NCBI GenBank assembly: GCA_021234155.1
Contig: JAJEKV010000022.1
Span: 49,586 to 113,585, forward strand
Reading direction: 5' to 3'
Origin: Isoetes taiwanensis
Lineage: Eukaryota > Streptophyta > Lycopodiopsida > Isoetales > Isoetaceae
Length of the DNA stretch: 64,000 nucleotides
Below, piece by piece: positions 35,150 to 45,360 of this stretch; the first letter of the stretch is position 1; each line of letters begins with the position of its first letter. The translations under genes were made by a program, and so were the position numbers. The notes beneath the pieces were generated by a model. The model was not told the origin of the DNA. It ran no database searches and saw only the letters and a program-made list of their open reading frames with translations.

Positions 35150-36300
35150 CTAATGACCCAATGATAGAAACAATAACATTTACCTGACTAAAGGCAGTGA
35201 GATAAGTCGAAAAAGTCATCCACCATTTGTGACAAAATAAATGGAGCTAAAAATTGTAGAGTCAATTAAGAATGGCATTATCTAGATTTTCATAGTCACA
35301 AGTAAAGAACCTGCTGTCAATCGAGAGTACACCTAATTGTTGCAGCTTCGTGTTATTTTCATTCAACCCTAGATCAAAGCTCATCCATTGGAGTTGGTTA
35401 TTGCCATCTATTTAAAGTTGTATCTAAAGATGCATTAGAATGTAGATTTGCAACTTCGTATAATACATCTATAGATAAACACAAAACAAAAAAAAAAATG
35501 AAAATTGGTCTATTCAAATTTCGTGGTGTATCATTCAATGTATTGAATTTTGAAAAATGGACCTAATAAAGTGTTTTCGCTTCAGAAAGCGTCAGTATGG
35601 TGCATTGTTGAGAGGTACAAAGGCGGCGACTTCGGAGTAAAGAATAGTGCTAATAGATTTGCCTCCTTCATTCCCTTGTTTTGTTGATTTCTCGGCTATA
35701 TCTTTATTTATCGTTTGCATACTTTGCCAATAAAAAACTATTGAATTTTTCATCCAAAATTTATGCTCAAGTTTCAATGGTGCAAAACACTGATTTCAAC
35801 GTGATCAATATTTAGCCTTACAACCATCAACTAAAGAAAGCAAAGTATGGACCTTTGTCACCAGGCAACCAAGATAATCATCACACGGGCCAGAAGCCCT
35901 TGGTTTCCAGAAAGCGAGACCAAAGTATTCAAGCGTCCAGGCTATGACGACCTCACCAGATCACCAAAGATCTGCAGCGCCGACAAGCTCTTACAAACTC
36001 TACGTTAACCCCAAAAACCAACAATTTGACAAAAAAAACAAAGGGGCCAAAAACCACAGGCTTCACTGAGGAACCACGCACCATAAAACCCACAAAATCG
36101 GTTACCATGATGTAATTCCAGAAGTGCTATGGCACAAGTAAGAAAAAATGAAAAGCTCGAAGGAAGAAGCCGATTTTTTTCAAGATCTTGCAGCACAAGA
36201 CTGGATCAATCCCACTTCAATCGGCATGAAGATAGACTAGAAGAATTTTGTTTACAACTCCATGCCATTCTATTTTCAGACCACTACAAAAAAAAAAAAG
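35150..36300. other. Unassigned; possible LINE-B 5' non-coding region
   Basis: No gene found. On the minus strand 35800-36010 is GC-richer than its surroundings and could be a LINE 5'UTR (contains ttggtgatctggtgaggtcg). No target duplication of the 31534 end was found. Confidence 0.35.
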
Positions 36301-36305
36301 GCTCA

Positions 36306-36983
36306 CCGTAACCTTAGGGACCTGGAAATTTCCGTGGATTTCAGTGTCGGTTTTTTTTAGGTAACTTTTGGGTCTAAATTTTTTGGTGGCGATCTGGTGG
36401 CGCCGCCAAGCTCTACAGTTTCTAGTGGCTCAGTCTTTTTTTTTTACCATCGCCATTGAGCTTTGCCGGAACAGGGCCTCGCCATCGCCGCCATGCATCG
36501 CCATCGCCATCGCCATGGAGCTTTCTTGCGAACGGGGCCTTGGTTGCAAATCTCGTAAATCTTTCCCTGCTGGGGTTTGTTGGAGCGGGGCTTTGCCGAA
36601 AACGAGCTTCCCCGCAAAATCTCCCTTTTCTTTTGTTTATTTCGATTCATGCCGTTTAGTCAAGAAGAGCGGATTCTTGGTGCCATAACGGGGCTATTTT
36701 GGACTTTTGCATATGTTCTTGGCGGATTTCCTCGGGAGGTTTGTCAAAAGCTGCTTCGCCCTTTTGTCTTTCAAATTCTTCATGCTCGCTTTTCATGCCC
36801 CTTTTCTCTTCCCCTGTTCGAGCTATTCTTCCCATTACGTACCTAATGCCAAATGCTTCATATCCCTCTTTGCTTGCTTCGTTCTACAAATCTGAACATG
36901 TTTATCGTCAAATTTGAATAGGAACAGATCCAGAACAAGAATGGATTGGGTTAAAGGAAATTTCTAGGTCCCTAAGGTTATGG
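36306..36983. mobile_element. 678-bp element with 28-bp terminal inverted repeats
   Basis: 36306-36333 (CCGTAACCTTAGGGACCTGG...) and 36956-36983 are inverted repeats with two or three mismatches. No clear target duplication and no transposase; the superfamily is undetermined. The interior is GC-rich with gccatcgccatcgcc trinucleotide repeats (36480-36515) and gives several overlapping open frames on both strands that look non-coding. Confidence 0.7.
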
Positions 36984-37120
36984 CGGAAAAACGGTCGCGG
37001 GGTGTTTAGGGAAGCGGCACGGCGGCGCGCCCTTCAGCGGTACCGCCAGCTTCGGCGACGCCGCCGGGCCGTTTCCGAAACCCCGTCCCAAAGTTTCCCC
37101 TTCCAAAAATTGTATAAGAG

Positions 37121-37203
37121 AAAGGGCCCGTGGGCTTTTCTCTGGGAGGTCAAGCGGCGCGGAGGCCTGCTTGACCTCCCAGAAAAAAGCCCATGGGGCC
37201 TTT
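37121..37203. repeat. Near-perfect foldback, 35-nt arms and 13-nt loop
   Basis: 37121-37155 and 37169-37203 pair with 32 of 35 positions (arm core tgggaggtcaagc). Two of the three exceptions are G-U compatible changes on one strand, the kind of short hairpin that could be a microRNA precursor or a small foldback element. It lies about 600 bp upstream of the RPL35 start codon. Confidence 0.85.
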
Positions 37204-37240
37204 CACCTAACGGAAAGAAGCTTTTACTGTTCTGGGGCAT

Positions 37241-37300
37241 AGAATCGAAGGTAAAACAGGCAGAATCGAAGGTAAAATGGTGGCGATCGAAGGTAAAATT
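37241..37300. repeat. Three short repeats of atcgaaggtaaaa
   Basis: The word occurs at about 37243, 37263 and 37287 with spacers of 7-11 nt. No further structure seen. Confidence 0.7.
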
Positions 37301-37639
37301 GCAATGATCAGGTTTTGTTCTTCCACTTGACTTTCAGGTAACAAGACACATGTCACAATGTAATTGAACACGGGGCCAGAACAGCAGGTAAAGCTTCTTT
37401 TCGAAAATAGAAAAGCCAAAGAAGCTGCCCATTCTCTTAATACCCTACAATACCCAAATTGTAATCCAAACCATGCCGAAAAATACCCTTCTCCAATACA
37501 GAACGAATTGTGTCTTTATCCCGTATTGCTCCTGCTACTCCGTCCAATACCTCTGTCTTCATTGCATCTCAAAAGTTGTTTCTTCTTCATGGTTGTGAGT
37601 ATAGCATATAGCCAGGGGATATTACGGGCAAATCACCTG

Positions 37640-37806
37640 CTGTTGCAGGTTTTAGGACAGGCACAAGAATATTTGAGTATATATTAGCATATACCTAGAA
37701 TATGCTCTTTAACTGCGTGAGCGAGGGCAAAGGGTTTGCCCTTTAGGGGCAGTGGGAAATGCACCCAATAACGAGCCAAGCTGTGGTATTATCCACAGGC
37801 CTAGAC
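37640..37806 (+). promoter_or_regulatory. RPL35 upstream region with TATA-like sequence
   Basis: gagtatatattagca at about 37674-37688 is the best TATA-like match, about 120 nt upstream of the chosen ATG (37807). An upstream in-frame ATG at 37759 lies after it in a weak context. No telo-box seen here. Confidence 0.35.
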
Positions 37807-38835
37807 ATGGCTGCCTCTGCGGCTATGGTGGCGCTTCGTTCGTCTCCTCCCTCCTCCATCCTTTTTTCATGCTCCTCATTGCATTATGGAAATCGCCCAA
37901 CCCGCACAAGTTCTGCCTCAGCTCTGGCAACATCTTTCAAAGGCCTTCAGTTGGGCAGCCTACGAGATCGTACCTTTCCTGTGCCTGATGGCAAATTAGC
38001 GGCCAAGAACCATTGCCTTCCCACAGTTTGTAAGCTGAAAATGAAGACTCGGAAAGTAAGTTCTATTCATGAAGAATTTTCAGTATCTGTTAGTTGGCAT
38101 TGGCCTATTTTTAAAATGGTGGGATTTTCGCCTGCTTAGGCTGTTGCAAAGCGTTTTAAGGTCACTGGAAGTGGTCTAATTATTCGAAGAAGGGCAGGGA
38201 AGCAACATCTTTTGCAGAAAAAGACTAGGAAAAGAAAAAATCGTCTCTCTCAAAAGGTTTGTGCAAGCCCTAGCTTTTTATAGATAAATTAGTGAAGTAA
38301 GTAAAGAAATTAGATTACATTATATCTATGTCAACATGAGCATTATATTGCAGCTGATTTAATTTCAACGAATTAATTCCTAGAGGTCTCACTAGCTTTT
38401 GGTATGTGGCACCATGTTCTGGTTCCATCTGGTCAGAGCTTCAAAACTTCTAGCTTCCTGTTAGCTATTGTCTATACATTTATTTAAATGCAACCACATT
38501 TTCCTCCAAAAGCATGATCCACAGGGGCACTCTGCAGTTAGATGTTTCCCATCATGTTACCTTCCGTCTTGAATGAATTTTCTTATAGTCCATATTATTT
38601 GCAGGTAAGGCCAAAATGTAGAATTGAAATTAGTTGCCTATCTGCAGTATGTGCATCACTAAGGAGCATCAGGAAATACTACTGAAGTAGAAGCTGGGCA
38701 TATGATATACTTATGTGTGTTTGGCTTTGCAAATTTCTGATTTGACACCTCTTTTTCTATCTGCAGGCCCTGGTTGACAGGCGTGACTATGACAATATCA
38801 TAGGTGCAATGCCTTACATGAAAGTCAGAAGGTAA
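37807..38835 (+). CDS. RPL35: Plastid 50S ribosomal protein L35 (bL35c), nucleus-encoded, three exons
   Basis: Exons 37807-38055, 38140-38256 and 38767-38835 with GT-AG introns of 84 and 510 bp; predicted 144 residues, close to the usual plant length. Residues 1 to about 78 are a Ser/Ala-rich transit peptide (MAASAAMVALRSSPPSSILF start). The mature part is the conserved bL35 fold: KMKTRKAVAKRFKVTGSG, RRAGKQHLLQKKTRKRKNRL, SQKALVDRRDYDNI, ending MPYMKVRR. It is a small basic protein of the large subunit of the chloroplast ribosome. I prefer the ATG at 37807 (acATGGCTGCC, the favoured plant context) over an in-frame ATG at 37759 that would add 16 residues before a less typical transit peptide. 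No frameshift or stop is seen; both junctions keep the frame. Confidence 0.95.
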
Positions 38836-38865
38836 CATTCTTATTCTTCTTTGCATTCTCAGCAT

Positions 38866-38985
38866 TCTCTATCTATTTATCTATCTTATTTAAACTTATC
38901 GGTCTATCTGTATCTATTTATCTATCTCTTCCTGTTTTCATGTTCTCTATCTTTTTATCTCTCTCTCTATCTATCTATCTTCTGC
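38866..38985. repeat. (ATCT)n microsatellite, imperfect
   Basis: Interrupted tctatctatttatct runs starting 30 bp after the RPL35 stop, probably inside its 3'UTR or just beyond it. Confidence 0.85.
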
Positions 38986-38989
38986 TTAT

Positions 38990-39577
38990 TCTTCTTGACT
39001 TAGTTTATGATGAACATTGTTATTGGGCTTATTCTTTCTTGTATTGAGGTTTCTCCAGGAGGCCTCTTGAGTCGAGAAGATTTGAATCATCAAATGAACA
39101 ATGAAATGTTCCAACAATTTCTGTGCAATATTAAAGTTAACGTATCCTCAGGCCTTGCTTCATGTTATTGTCTTTTTTTTTTTGGGAAGGTATGTGTCAA
39201 AAGGAAATCAAATAAGACAGGAAAACAATCCCACAACACATAAGTTCATACAAATTTACAAGCGGTTTAAACTATTTAGAGGCAATAAATTGGGAAAATT
39301 GATAAACGAACATATAACATGCGTGGACGTACACGAACAATTTGAATACCTATTCTATCTTGATTTATGCATTGGGAGGGAATTCCAAAATCCCGTTTGA
39401 CAAAATGCTCAAGTTTTTGAAAGTGGTAATGGACAAAGTATTGGGCTTTTACAAATGGTTCACATCAATTCTCAATCAAGTTCTACATTAATTTCCCAAA
39501 TTGCCTTGTACGTTAATTCCTCAAATGCCCTTGAAAACTGAAATTTTGAGCTTGATATTTTGAGATTCTCTGTTTTA
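38990..39577. other. RPL35 downstream region, no gene
   Basis: An AATAAA at 39284-39289 is a possible but distant poly-A signal. Open frames of 78 and 99 codons here have no recognisable content. Confidence 0.35.
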
Positions 39578-39771
39578 GACCGTCATCCGATGAGAAATAA
39601 AAGAAAAGGAAAACAACAAAATTAAAGATGAGAAATAAAAGAAAAGGAAAATAACAAAATTAGAAGATGTACTAGACCGTCATCCGATGAGAAATAAAAG
39701 AAAAGGAAAACAACAAAATTAAAGATGAGAAATAAAAGAAAAGGAAAATAACAAAATTAGAAGATGTACTG
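39578..39771. repeat. 97-bp tandem duplication with internal subrepeats
   Basis: gaccgtcatccgatgagaaa begins at 39578 and 39675. Within each unit gatgagaaataaaagaaaag occurs twice, so a smaller repeat of about 40 bp was doubled before the 97-bp unit was. Confidence 0.9.
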
Positions 39772-39825
39772 AGTAAACACACTTGAGCTAAAGATCCTTC
39801 AACTCTATCTAGAAATTCCTATTAT

Positions 39826-40030
39826 TGAAGTGCCATAAGTAATAAATGATATGCCTTGGTTTTAATTTTGCAAATGATGAATGATTTAGCATATTCTCGA
39901 GAATAGTGATTTATTCCTAAGATTGTATTGTTTGAAGTGCCATAAAGAATAAATAAAATGGGCTAGTTTTTAGTTTGCAAATGATGAAATGATTTAGCAG
40001 ATTCTCAGGAATAGTGATTTATTCCTAAAA
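39826..40030. repeat. Approximate 109-bp tandem duplication
   Basis: gaagtgccataa...aataaat and the later phrase gaatagtgatttattcctaa appear in two diverged copies (about 39826 and 39934). Confidence 0.75.
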
Positions 40031-40170
40031 GCAACAACAAAAGAAAAAGCAAAAGAAACAATGAAAAAGCACAATGAAGCACGTACACATCAAAATCTTT
40101 GAAAAAGAGAACACTGATTTTCAAGCAAATTCCTCATCTTCCATATTAAGATTCGGGAATGTTCTTTTTC

Positions 40171-40253
40171 GATTTTTTTTTTTTTTTTTCTCTCTCTCTC
40201 CTCTCTCCTCTCTCTCTCTCCTCTCTCCTTCTCCTTCTCCTTCTTCTTTTAAG
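40171..40253. repeat. Poly-T and CT-rich microsatellite
   Basis: About 17 T followed by (CT)n, CCT and CTT variants. Its open frame (Phe/Ser/Leu only) is not a gene. Confidence 0.9.
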
Positions 40254-40307
40254 CTTTAAGCTTTTGCTTTTCTGTTTTTTCTTTTTTTCCTTTTTTCTAA
40301 CTATATA

Positions 40308-40960
40308 ATGCCTTGGGAGGATGTTGAGAAATGGAAAGAATACCTAAATCCCACGAAGAAAAATCACATGGACTCTCTAATCAATTTAAGGGAGAAAGTT
40401 GTGACATGCTTAGAAAGCAGAACAACCATGCGGGGGAAGCTAAGAGACGGGTTCTTACCGGAGTCTAGATGGGAGGGTTCTCATGGAGCAAGCACATCAA
40501 AAGAAAGTTGACTTGGTCCTAACAATGGCTCCAAGTGGTTTGTGGAAAGCAAGGTCTCAAAGCCGAAGTGGTTTGATCTTCCTGAGTGGGATCCTTTTGA
40601 GGACATCAAGGAAGGATACTTTGTGCTAGTAAGGCCTGACGATGAGGATTGTCCAATATAGTTAGGGATGGCACTCTCTGATGTTACTACCACCATGGTT
40701 GATGGAGAAAAGTTGCGTTCTGGATTCCAGGTTCAATATTGGGAGCCAGTTGGAAGGCACAAGAGTAGAACTTGAAGGAGCAATACATTTTGGCGGGAGA
40801 AAAAGTGGAGGACAAATCTGGCGATCCTCAAAGGAGGGAATTGGTGGTGGAATGTGTGGTATGGTCATATCCAACTTGTCATATTTCAAAGGACAAGACC
40901 CACAAGATCCCAAAAGGAGATAGAAAAAGCCATGAGGAACCTAGTGCTATAGTATGAGGG
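40308..40960 (+). pseudogene. Decayed ORF of unassigned transposon-like family
   Basis: From about 40515 the plus strand reads KWFVESKVSKPKWFDLPEWD, then KEGYFVLVRPDDEDCPI, a TAG at 40659-40661, and LGMALSDVTTTMVDGEKLRS in the same frame, then QVQYWEPVG and later WRTNLAILKGGNWWW and TRPTRSQKEIEKAMRNL after frame changes. The pattern VRP.DE..PIWLG.A is one I associate with plant transposon-encoded accessory proteins; the TAG sits where Trp would be. I cannot name the family with certainty. Frames upstream (40308-40511) may be its start. Confidence 0.45.
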
Positions 40961-41989
40961 GTAGATAATAATGAGAAGCTTGAAAACTTCCTCAACTCAT
41001 GGTTTGTAAAATTTATGAGGAAAAACAAGTGACCCAGTTCTTGGTGTATAATGTGTAATTCTATTCAAGCATTCAATTCAATTTTATTTTTTTATTTTTT
41101 TTAGTATGAATTCCATTTTTAGCATGAGACCCAAACATCGGGGATCGGACCCACTTTAATTAATATGACTTTCCTACGTTATGTCTCCATTAAAAATTGA
41201 TTTGAAGTCCATTTGGTAGGTGGCCCGTTTTTTATGAGCACTATTGAAAGAAATGCTCTCACAATGTCTAATCAAGCGGCGGGGAGCAAATACTTCTTTC
41301 TAATCAAATCGTTCTTCTTGAGTGTAATCTTTGGTACAAATCTTGCTTTATGCTTTAAAATGATTCCATCGAATGATACTTAGTGGAAAACACCCATTTG
41401 GCCCTATGATATTATGATATGCTAGTTTTGAAATGAGTTCCCAAATACCATGTTTGTGAAGCATAGAAATTTCTTCATGCATAGTTGTTTGCTTTCGTGA
41501 TCATACTGCCGAGATTGAGCATATGTTGTTGGATCGAGAATCAAACAACACTTTTGCCATCAAGGCATAATTGCATTGGTCCAATGCAAAAGCGTATAAA
41601 TCTCCTTGATCACGGGATGAGCAACATTGTGCCGGTGTGGGTAGAGATGGTGGAGATGGAAGAGGTTTAGCATATTGCAATGGTTGAAGCATAATAAGGG
41701 CTGTTGATCCCAATGGGAGATCTTGGGATCAAGATCAATAGGGCTTGTTTGATGTCATCTGTGACATGACCTTTTGGATAGCGAGGAATTCGGTGGAAAA
41801 GATTGTCTTTGAACATGAAGTTTCACCATATTGTTTATTGTAAAGGCAAATTGCATATTACCTTATCATAGTCTATTTGACCATTTTGATAGAAGTCGGA
41901 GAAGAATATCTGAGAATCTTCTATGAATACCACGCTCAAGAAGCAAATACTTTTACGTGAAACAAGGTCATATCACCGCCATGCCTTCA

Positions 41990-42160
41990 TATTCATTGTA
42001 TACCCTATAAAAATACATTTGTGAGATTTGTCAATTAGCTTGCCATGTTTTTCCAAAATTTCTCTAGGACGGGTAGCATATCCTAGGCATCCAAACACTT
42101 TGAAGCCTTGAGACATTAGATTTTAGTCCGTACCACGACCTCAAAGCGAAGTTTGGCGTT
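41990..42160 (-). pseudogene. copia-4 integrase C-terminal part
   Basis: FKVFGCLGYATRPREILEKH followed by GKLIDKSHKCIFIGY, the conserved end of copia integrase, open for about 50 codons. Confidence 0.85.
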
Positions 42161-42999
42161 TACGATTTAATTGGGATCCCTATTGGAAATGTAAACTATT
42201 ATAACGATAGCTTTGCCCAAAACTTTGATAGAATGCTTTGTACTTTAGCATACTAGTGTGATATCCATAATGGATCAGTTTTTTGGATTACGCTATGCCA
42301 TTTTGGAGAATGACCATATGGCCCTATTAGTTCCTGTGGACTCCCTTGGCTCTTGGAAACTCATCAAACTCATGAGAGATCTTCCATTATCAAATCAAAA
42401 TGCCTTAATAGTTGTTGAAAATTGATACTCAACTAGTGTACTAAAATTTCGAGAAATGGAGAAAAGCGTCACACCTAAATTACCTATTGAAATTAAAATC
42501 AATAAAAGTGTGAATACCTACCGCTAGCTAGAAATTCAATTAGCAAATAATAGATGTCGAGAATGTATTAAATGGAGCAGGTTTGTGCCTTTCGATATTG
42601 TCGTGTCGGGGTATGGAGCTTGGATTGATTTGTCAAGCTACATGCGGTGCAATAATTTTTTGGTCTTTGAGAATTGATAAACCTTTAACTATTTGATACT
42701 TTGATGCATAAACAATAGCAGATAGACCTACATGTCCATACCTTGCATGCCATAGGATCTCTAGAGTGGTTTGAAATCTTTGCTTGTACAAAAATATTGT
42801 TGTGTTGTTTGTGACAAATTTGTTTTGAAGAATATAGAGACCATCAACTTGTTGAGAACTCCTTGAGCAATAGACTTGAGTATTTGAAAATCAATATATG
42901 CTAGAGGATTCTTGTTTGTGCATGATGTGCACTAGACCACACAATAAAGAATCTTGGTAATGGCCGGTCCTAGTTTCTTATCAAATTCACTTCCATTAA

Positions 43000-43310
43000 G
43001 TAAATTAACTAAAAGGCCAGGGACAAGGATAACATCTTCAATCCTAGAGTAAGACAGTTTTCTATTTCATTGAACAACACCTTTGGCTGCTGAATTTTCC
43101 ATATGTCCATCTGCCATCCTCACAAGGGTCTTATCAGAAGACTTGAGATCTTATAGAAGATTGGAGTTACCTGCAAGACGTTTAATAGCTCTAGAGTCAA
43201 TGAGCCACACATCATCTGCTAAAAAATTCTCTGTAGCCAGATTGAAAAATTGTTTCTCCAAAAGATCAATATTTATATGAGCATTGTTTTCTTTGTTTTC
43301 TATGGCAGGG
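43000..43310 (-). pseudogene. copia-4 protease with DSR in place of DSG
   Basis: The minus strand gives WLIDSRAIKRLAGNSNLL and then, after a stop, SSDKTLVRMADGH and EDVILVPGLLVNLL, the order of a copia aspartic protease. The catalytic Asp is kept but the Gly codon of the DSGA motif is AGA, as in copia-2. Confidence 0.75.
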
Positions 43311-43383
43311 GACTATGCCTCTCTTGATGCATGAGAAGACGACTGTTTCTTGCATTACTGAGCAAATTCTAAAGCTTTAATTT

Positions 43384-43432
43384 CACGCAATTGTGCTTCA
43401 CATGGCCTTTAATACCACAATACCAACATGAG
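43384..43432 (-). pseudogene. copia-4 gag zinc knuckle
   Basis: CWYCGIKGHVKHNC matches C-X2-C-X4-H-X4-C exactly. It is the only intact nucleocapsid knuckle in the window; the gag around it is not open. Confidence 0.85.
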
Positions 43433-44088
43433 AGGATTTTTGTGAGAGCTATAATTAACTTGTTGATCACGATTTTCGGGGAGTGGCCTTGCATGGAACA
43501 ATATTTATTGATATGATCAAGTAAAAAAGCCATCCAATATGTCTAAACCTTGATATTAACAAAGAGAAAGCTAAAAATAAACCTTGACCTCTATTTGAAA
43601 GCAAAAAGGCAAAAAAAAAAGGTGTTGTTACCTATAAATAGAAGGACAATTTTGAGGCGTGATATCTCCGCGACTACAATTCTGAAATCAGTTATCCTTA
43701 CCTTCTTGGAAATATCTTGAAGTCTAGTTTCTAGATTGGACTTGGTTGTTCATAGATTCCTTACGGTTTGAATGTTATGTCCAGAAAGGTGCATAGAGGT
43801 CTAAGATGACTGCACAACTAGATTTGCTTCTTTCTATGTTTGATGAAGAGCTTAGCCTTATCTTCTAGTATTTTCTCTAGTTTCTTGATCATATCATTAA
43901 AAGGAGTTCATGTAGCACTAGTGATTGGTGGCTAGAAAAAACTTGTTCTTATACAGTCTTGCGGAGTAGCTTGACTTGGTGACATCTCTTCTAGTTGGTC
44001 CCGTTGAGTAGTAAATCGAGTACCCTGTGGTGTTTTACTTTCTAATAAGTTGATGAATTTGCGGGGAAGAATAGAGCATTAAGTAACA

Positions 44089-44235
44089 ATTGGTATCAAA
44101 TTGATAGTCTTTGAGAAGGAATGTAAATCTTTAAGAAAGATGATCGAAGATGATCAGTCTTGAGAAGGGAAGGAATTGTCGGTGCTCGGGAGTGGCCTTG
44201 CATAGAACAATATTTATTGATTTGATCAAAAGAAA
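44089..44235 (+). repeat. LTR-like repeat, copy 1
   Basis: Shares ggaatgtaaatctttaagaa and gtcttgagaagggaaggaat with 45158-45305. Starts TGATAG after a primer-like site. Confidence 0.65.
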
Positions 44236-44689
44236 CGAAGCGATCATAACAATTGGTATCGAGCTTCCGGTTCGGTCTTTACCGTTGAGCTATGGGTGAT
44301 GGGCGTTAAAATTTGAGTGGCTTAGCGGCGGCAGACAAGATCTCTTATGGCAATGCAAGAAGCGAAACTAAGCCGAAAGAGTAAAGGTGAAAAGAAAGCA
44401 GGTCCAAGAGGAGCAAATTGCAAGTCACTTACCTCTTATGCGGTATGAAATTGATGTTTAGGATTAGCGATTAGAACCTTTAGATATTTCTTATCGCATC
44501 CTTATGGTTGAGGTTGGTGTCTCAACGGATAATTTTAGATTGTTGTTTAAAATTATGAGCGTTAGTTGGTGCTATTGGGTTGAGGTTGGTTAGTTGGTGC
44601 TACTTGGTGAGGTTGGTGCCTCAATATTAGAAAGAGTTGGTGCTCTTGTCAAGTGATTGGAATGAAGGGAGATGCAGTCCACGAACTTG

Positions 44690-44845
44690 GAATGGCCGAG
44701 GCCATGCCCAAGAGGTTGGAATGAGTTGACGCCATGCCCAAGAGATTGGAATGAGTTGACATCATGTCCAAGAGATTGGAATGAGTTGATGTCATGTCCA
44801 AGTGAATGGAATGAGTTGGTTCTCATGTCCAGATGAATAGAATGT
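44690..44845. repeat. 30-bp minisatellite, about five copies
   Basis: Units like gccatgcccaagagattgga and atgagttga repeat every 30 bp. On the minus strand this is an open frame with a repeated FQSLGHDVNS decapeptide (44590-44895). Because 30 is a multiple of three the frame stays open; I do not take it as proof of coding. Confidence 0.85.
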
Positions 44846-45157
44846 TTGTTATTCTGATGTTCCACGAGGTCTTCTAGTTGGTGCGAAGAATGCAAACTGG
44901 AATAAAAGCGTCGAGAAGTTGGTGCTTCTGGTGGAGGTTAGTAAACATTTTGTTTTAAACTAACCTATACTTTGAGACAAATTAAGTTGATGTTCAACTT
45001 GTGGTTTTTGGAGACCTTCTCACGGAAATGAGTTTATTCACGAGAAGGGAAAAGAACTATCGCTTTCAAAGGCTGATTAAATATCAACTTTGAAAGGGAG
45101 CTGATAGTTTTCTTTCCGGATCTAATGGCGTCGAGGGGGCGATCGGTCTTGAAAAAA

Positions 45158-45305
45158 TTGATAGTCTTTTGAAGGGATGTAAATCTTTAAGAAAGATGAT
45201 CGAGGGCGATCGGTCTTGAGAAGGGAAGGAATTGTCTGATTACTTTCGGGGGAGTGGCCTTGCATGGAACAATATTTATTGATATGATCAAGAAGAACAG
45301 AGCAT
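45158..45305 (+). repeat. LTR-like repeat, copy 2
   Basis: Starts TGATAG and ends gaacagagca (TG...CA). A purine-rich run (gaaagggagctgatag) lies about 50 bp before it. Confidence 0.65.
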
Positions 45306-45360
45306 TAAATAACACTTGTGAAGAAGACTTGTTGACAAAACTTTGTGAGGGACTTACTAT

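Larger units (their letters stand above)
41090..43460 (-). mobile_element. Ty1/copia element copia-4 (gag end to RT)
   Basis: Reading the minus strand from 43440 downwards: CCHC zinc knuckle (CWYCGIKGHVKHNC, about 43389-43430), protease (LIDSRAIKRLAGN, near 43190), a region with SYSRIEDVILVPGLLVNLL (near 43040), gag_pre-integrase (LWHARYGHVGLSAIVYASKY, near 42740), integrase C-terminus (FKVFGCLGYATRPREILEKH near 42100; KCIFIGY near 42010), the linker before RT (NYALMAKVLFD near 41560) and the RT start (YQMDFKS near 41190). RNase H and both LTRs are missing. Stops and frameshifts throughout. Confidence 0.88.
43470..45310 (+). mobile_element. Composite of short LTR-like repeats with primer-binding-like sites
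   Basis: A phrase gagtggccttgcatRgaaca...atttattgat recurs at about 43484, 44192 and 45253. A longer block (tgatagtctttgagaagg to the end of this phrase) is present at 44089-44235 and 45158-45305. The first of these is followed by aacaattggtatcgagcttcc (from 44250), close to the plant initiator-tRNA-Met primer site TGGTATCAGAGC; another such site, ttggtatca, is at 44081. This suggests LTR, primer site and about 0.9 kb of internal non-coding DNA, then LTR, i.e. a TRIM-like or LARD-like element with a further LTR fragment on the left. No coding domains inside. Confidence 0.6.

Noticed and set aside
37759-37806. Upstream in-frame ATG as the RPL35 start
   Set aside because: It adds 16 residues that do not look like a transit-peptide start, and its context is weaker than the ATG at 37807.
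38056-38139. Continuation of RPL35 exon 1 through the first intron frame
   Set aside because: The frame stays open to 38139 by chance; the GT-AG junction at 38056-38139 restores the conserved bL35 sequence exactly.
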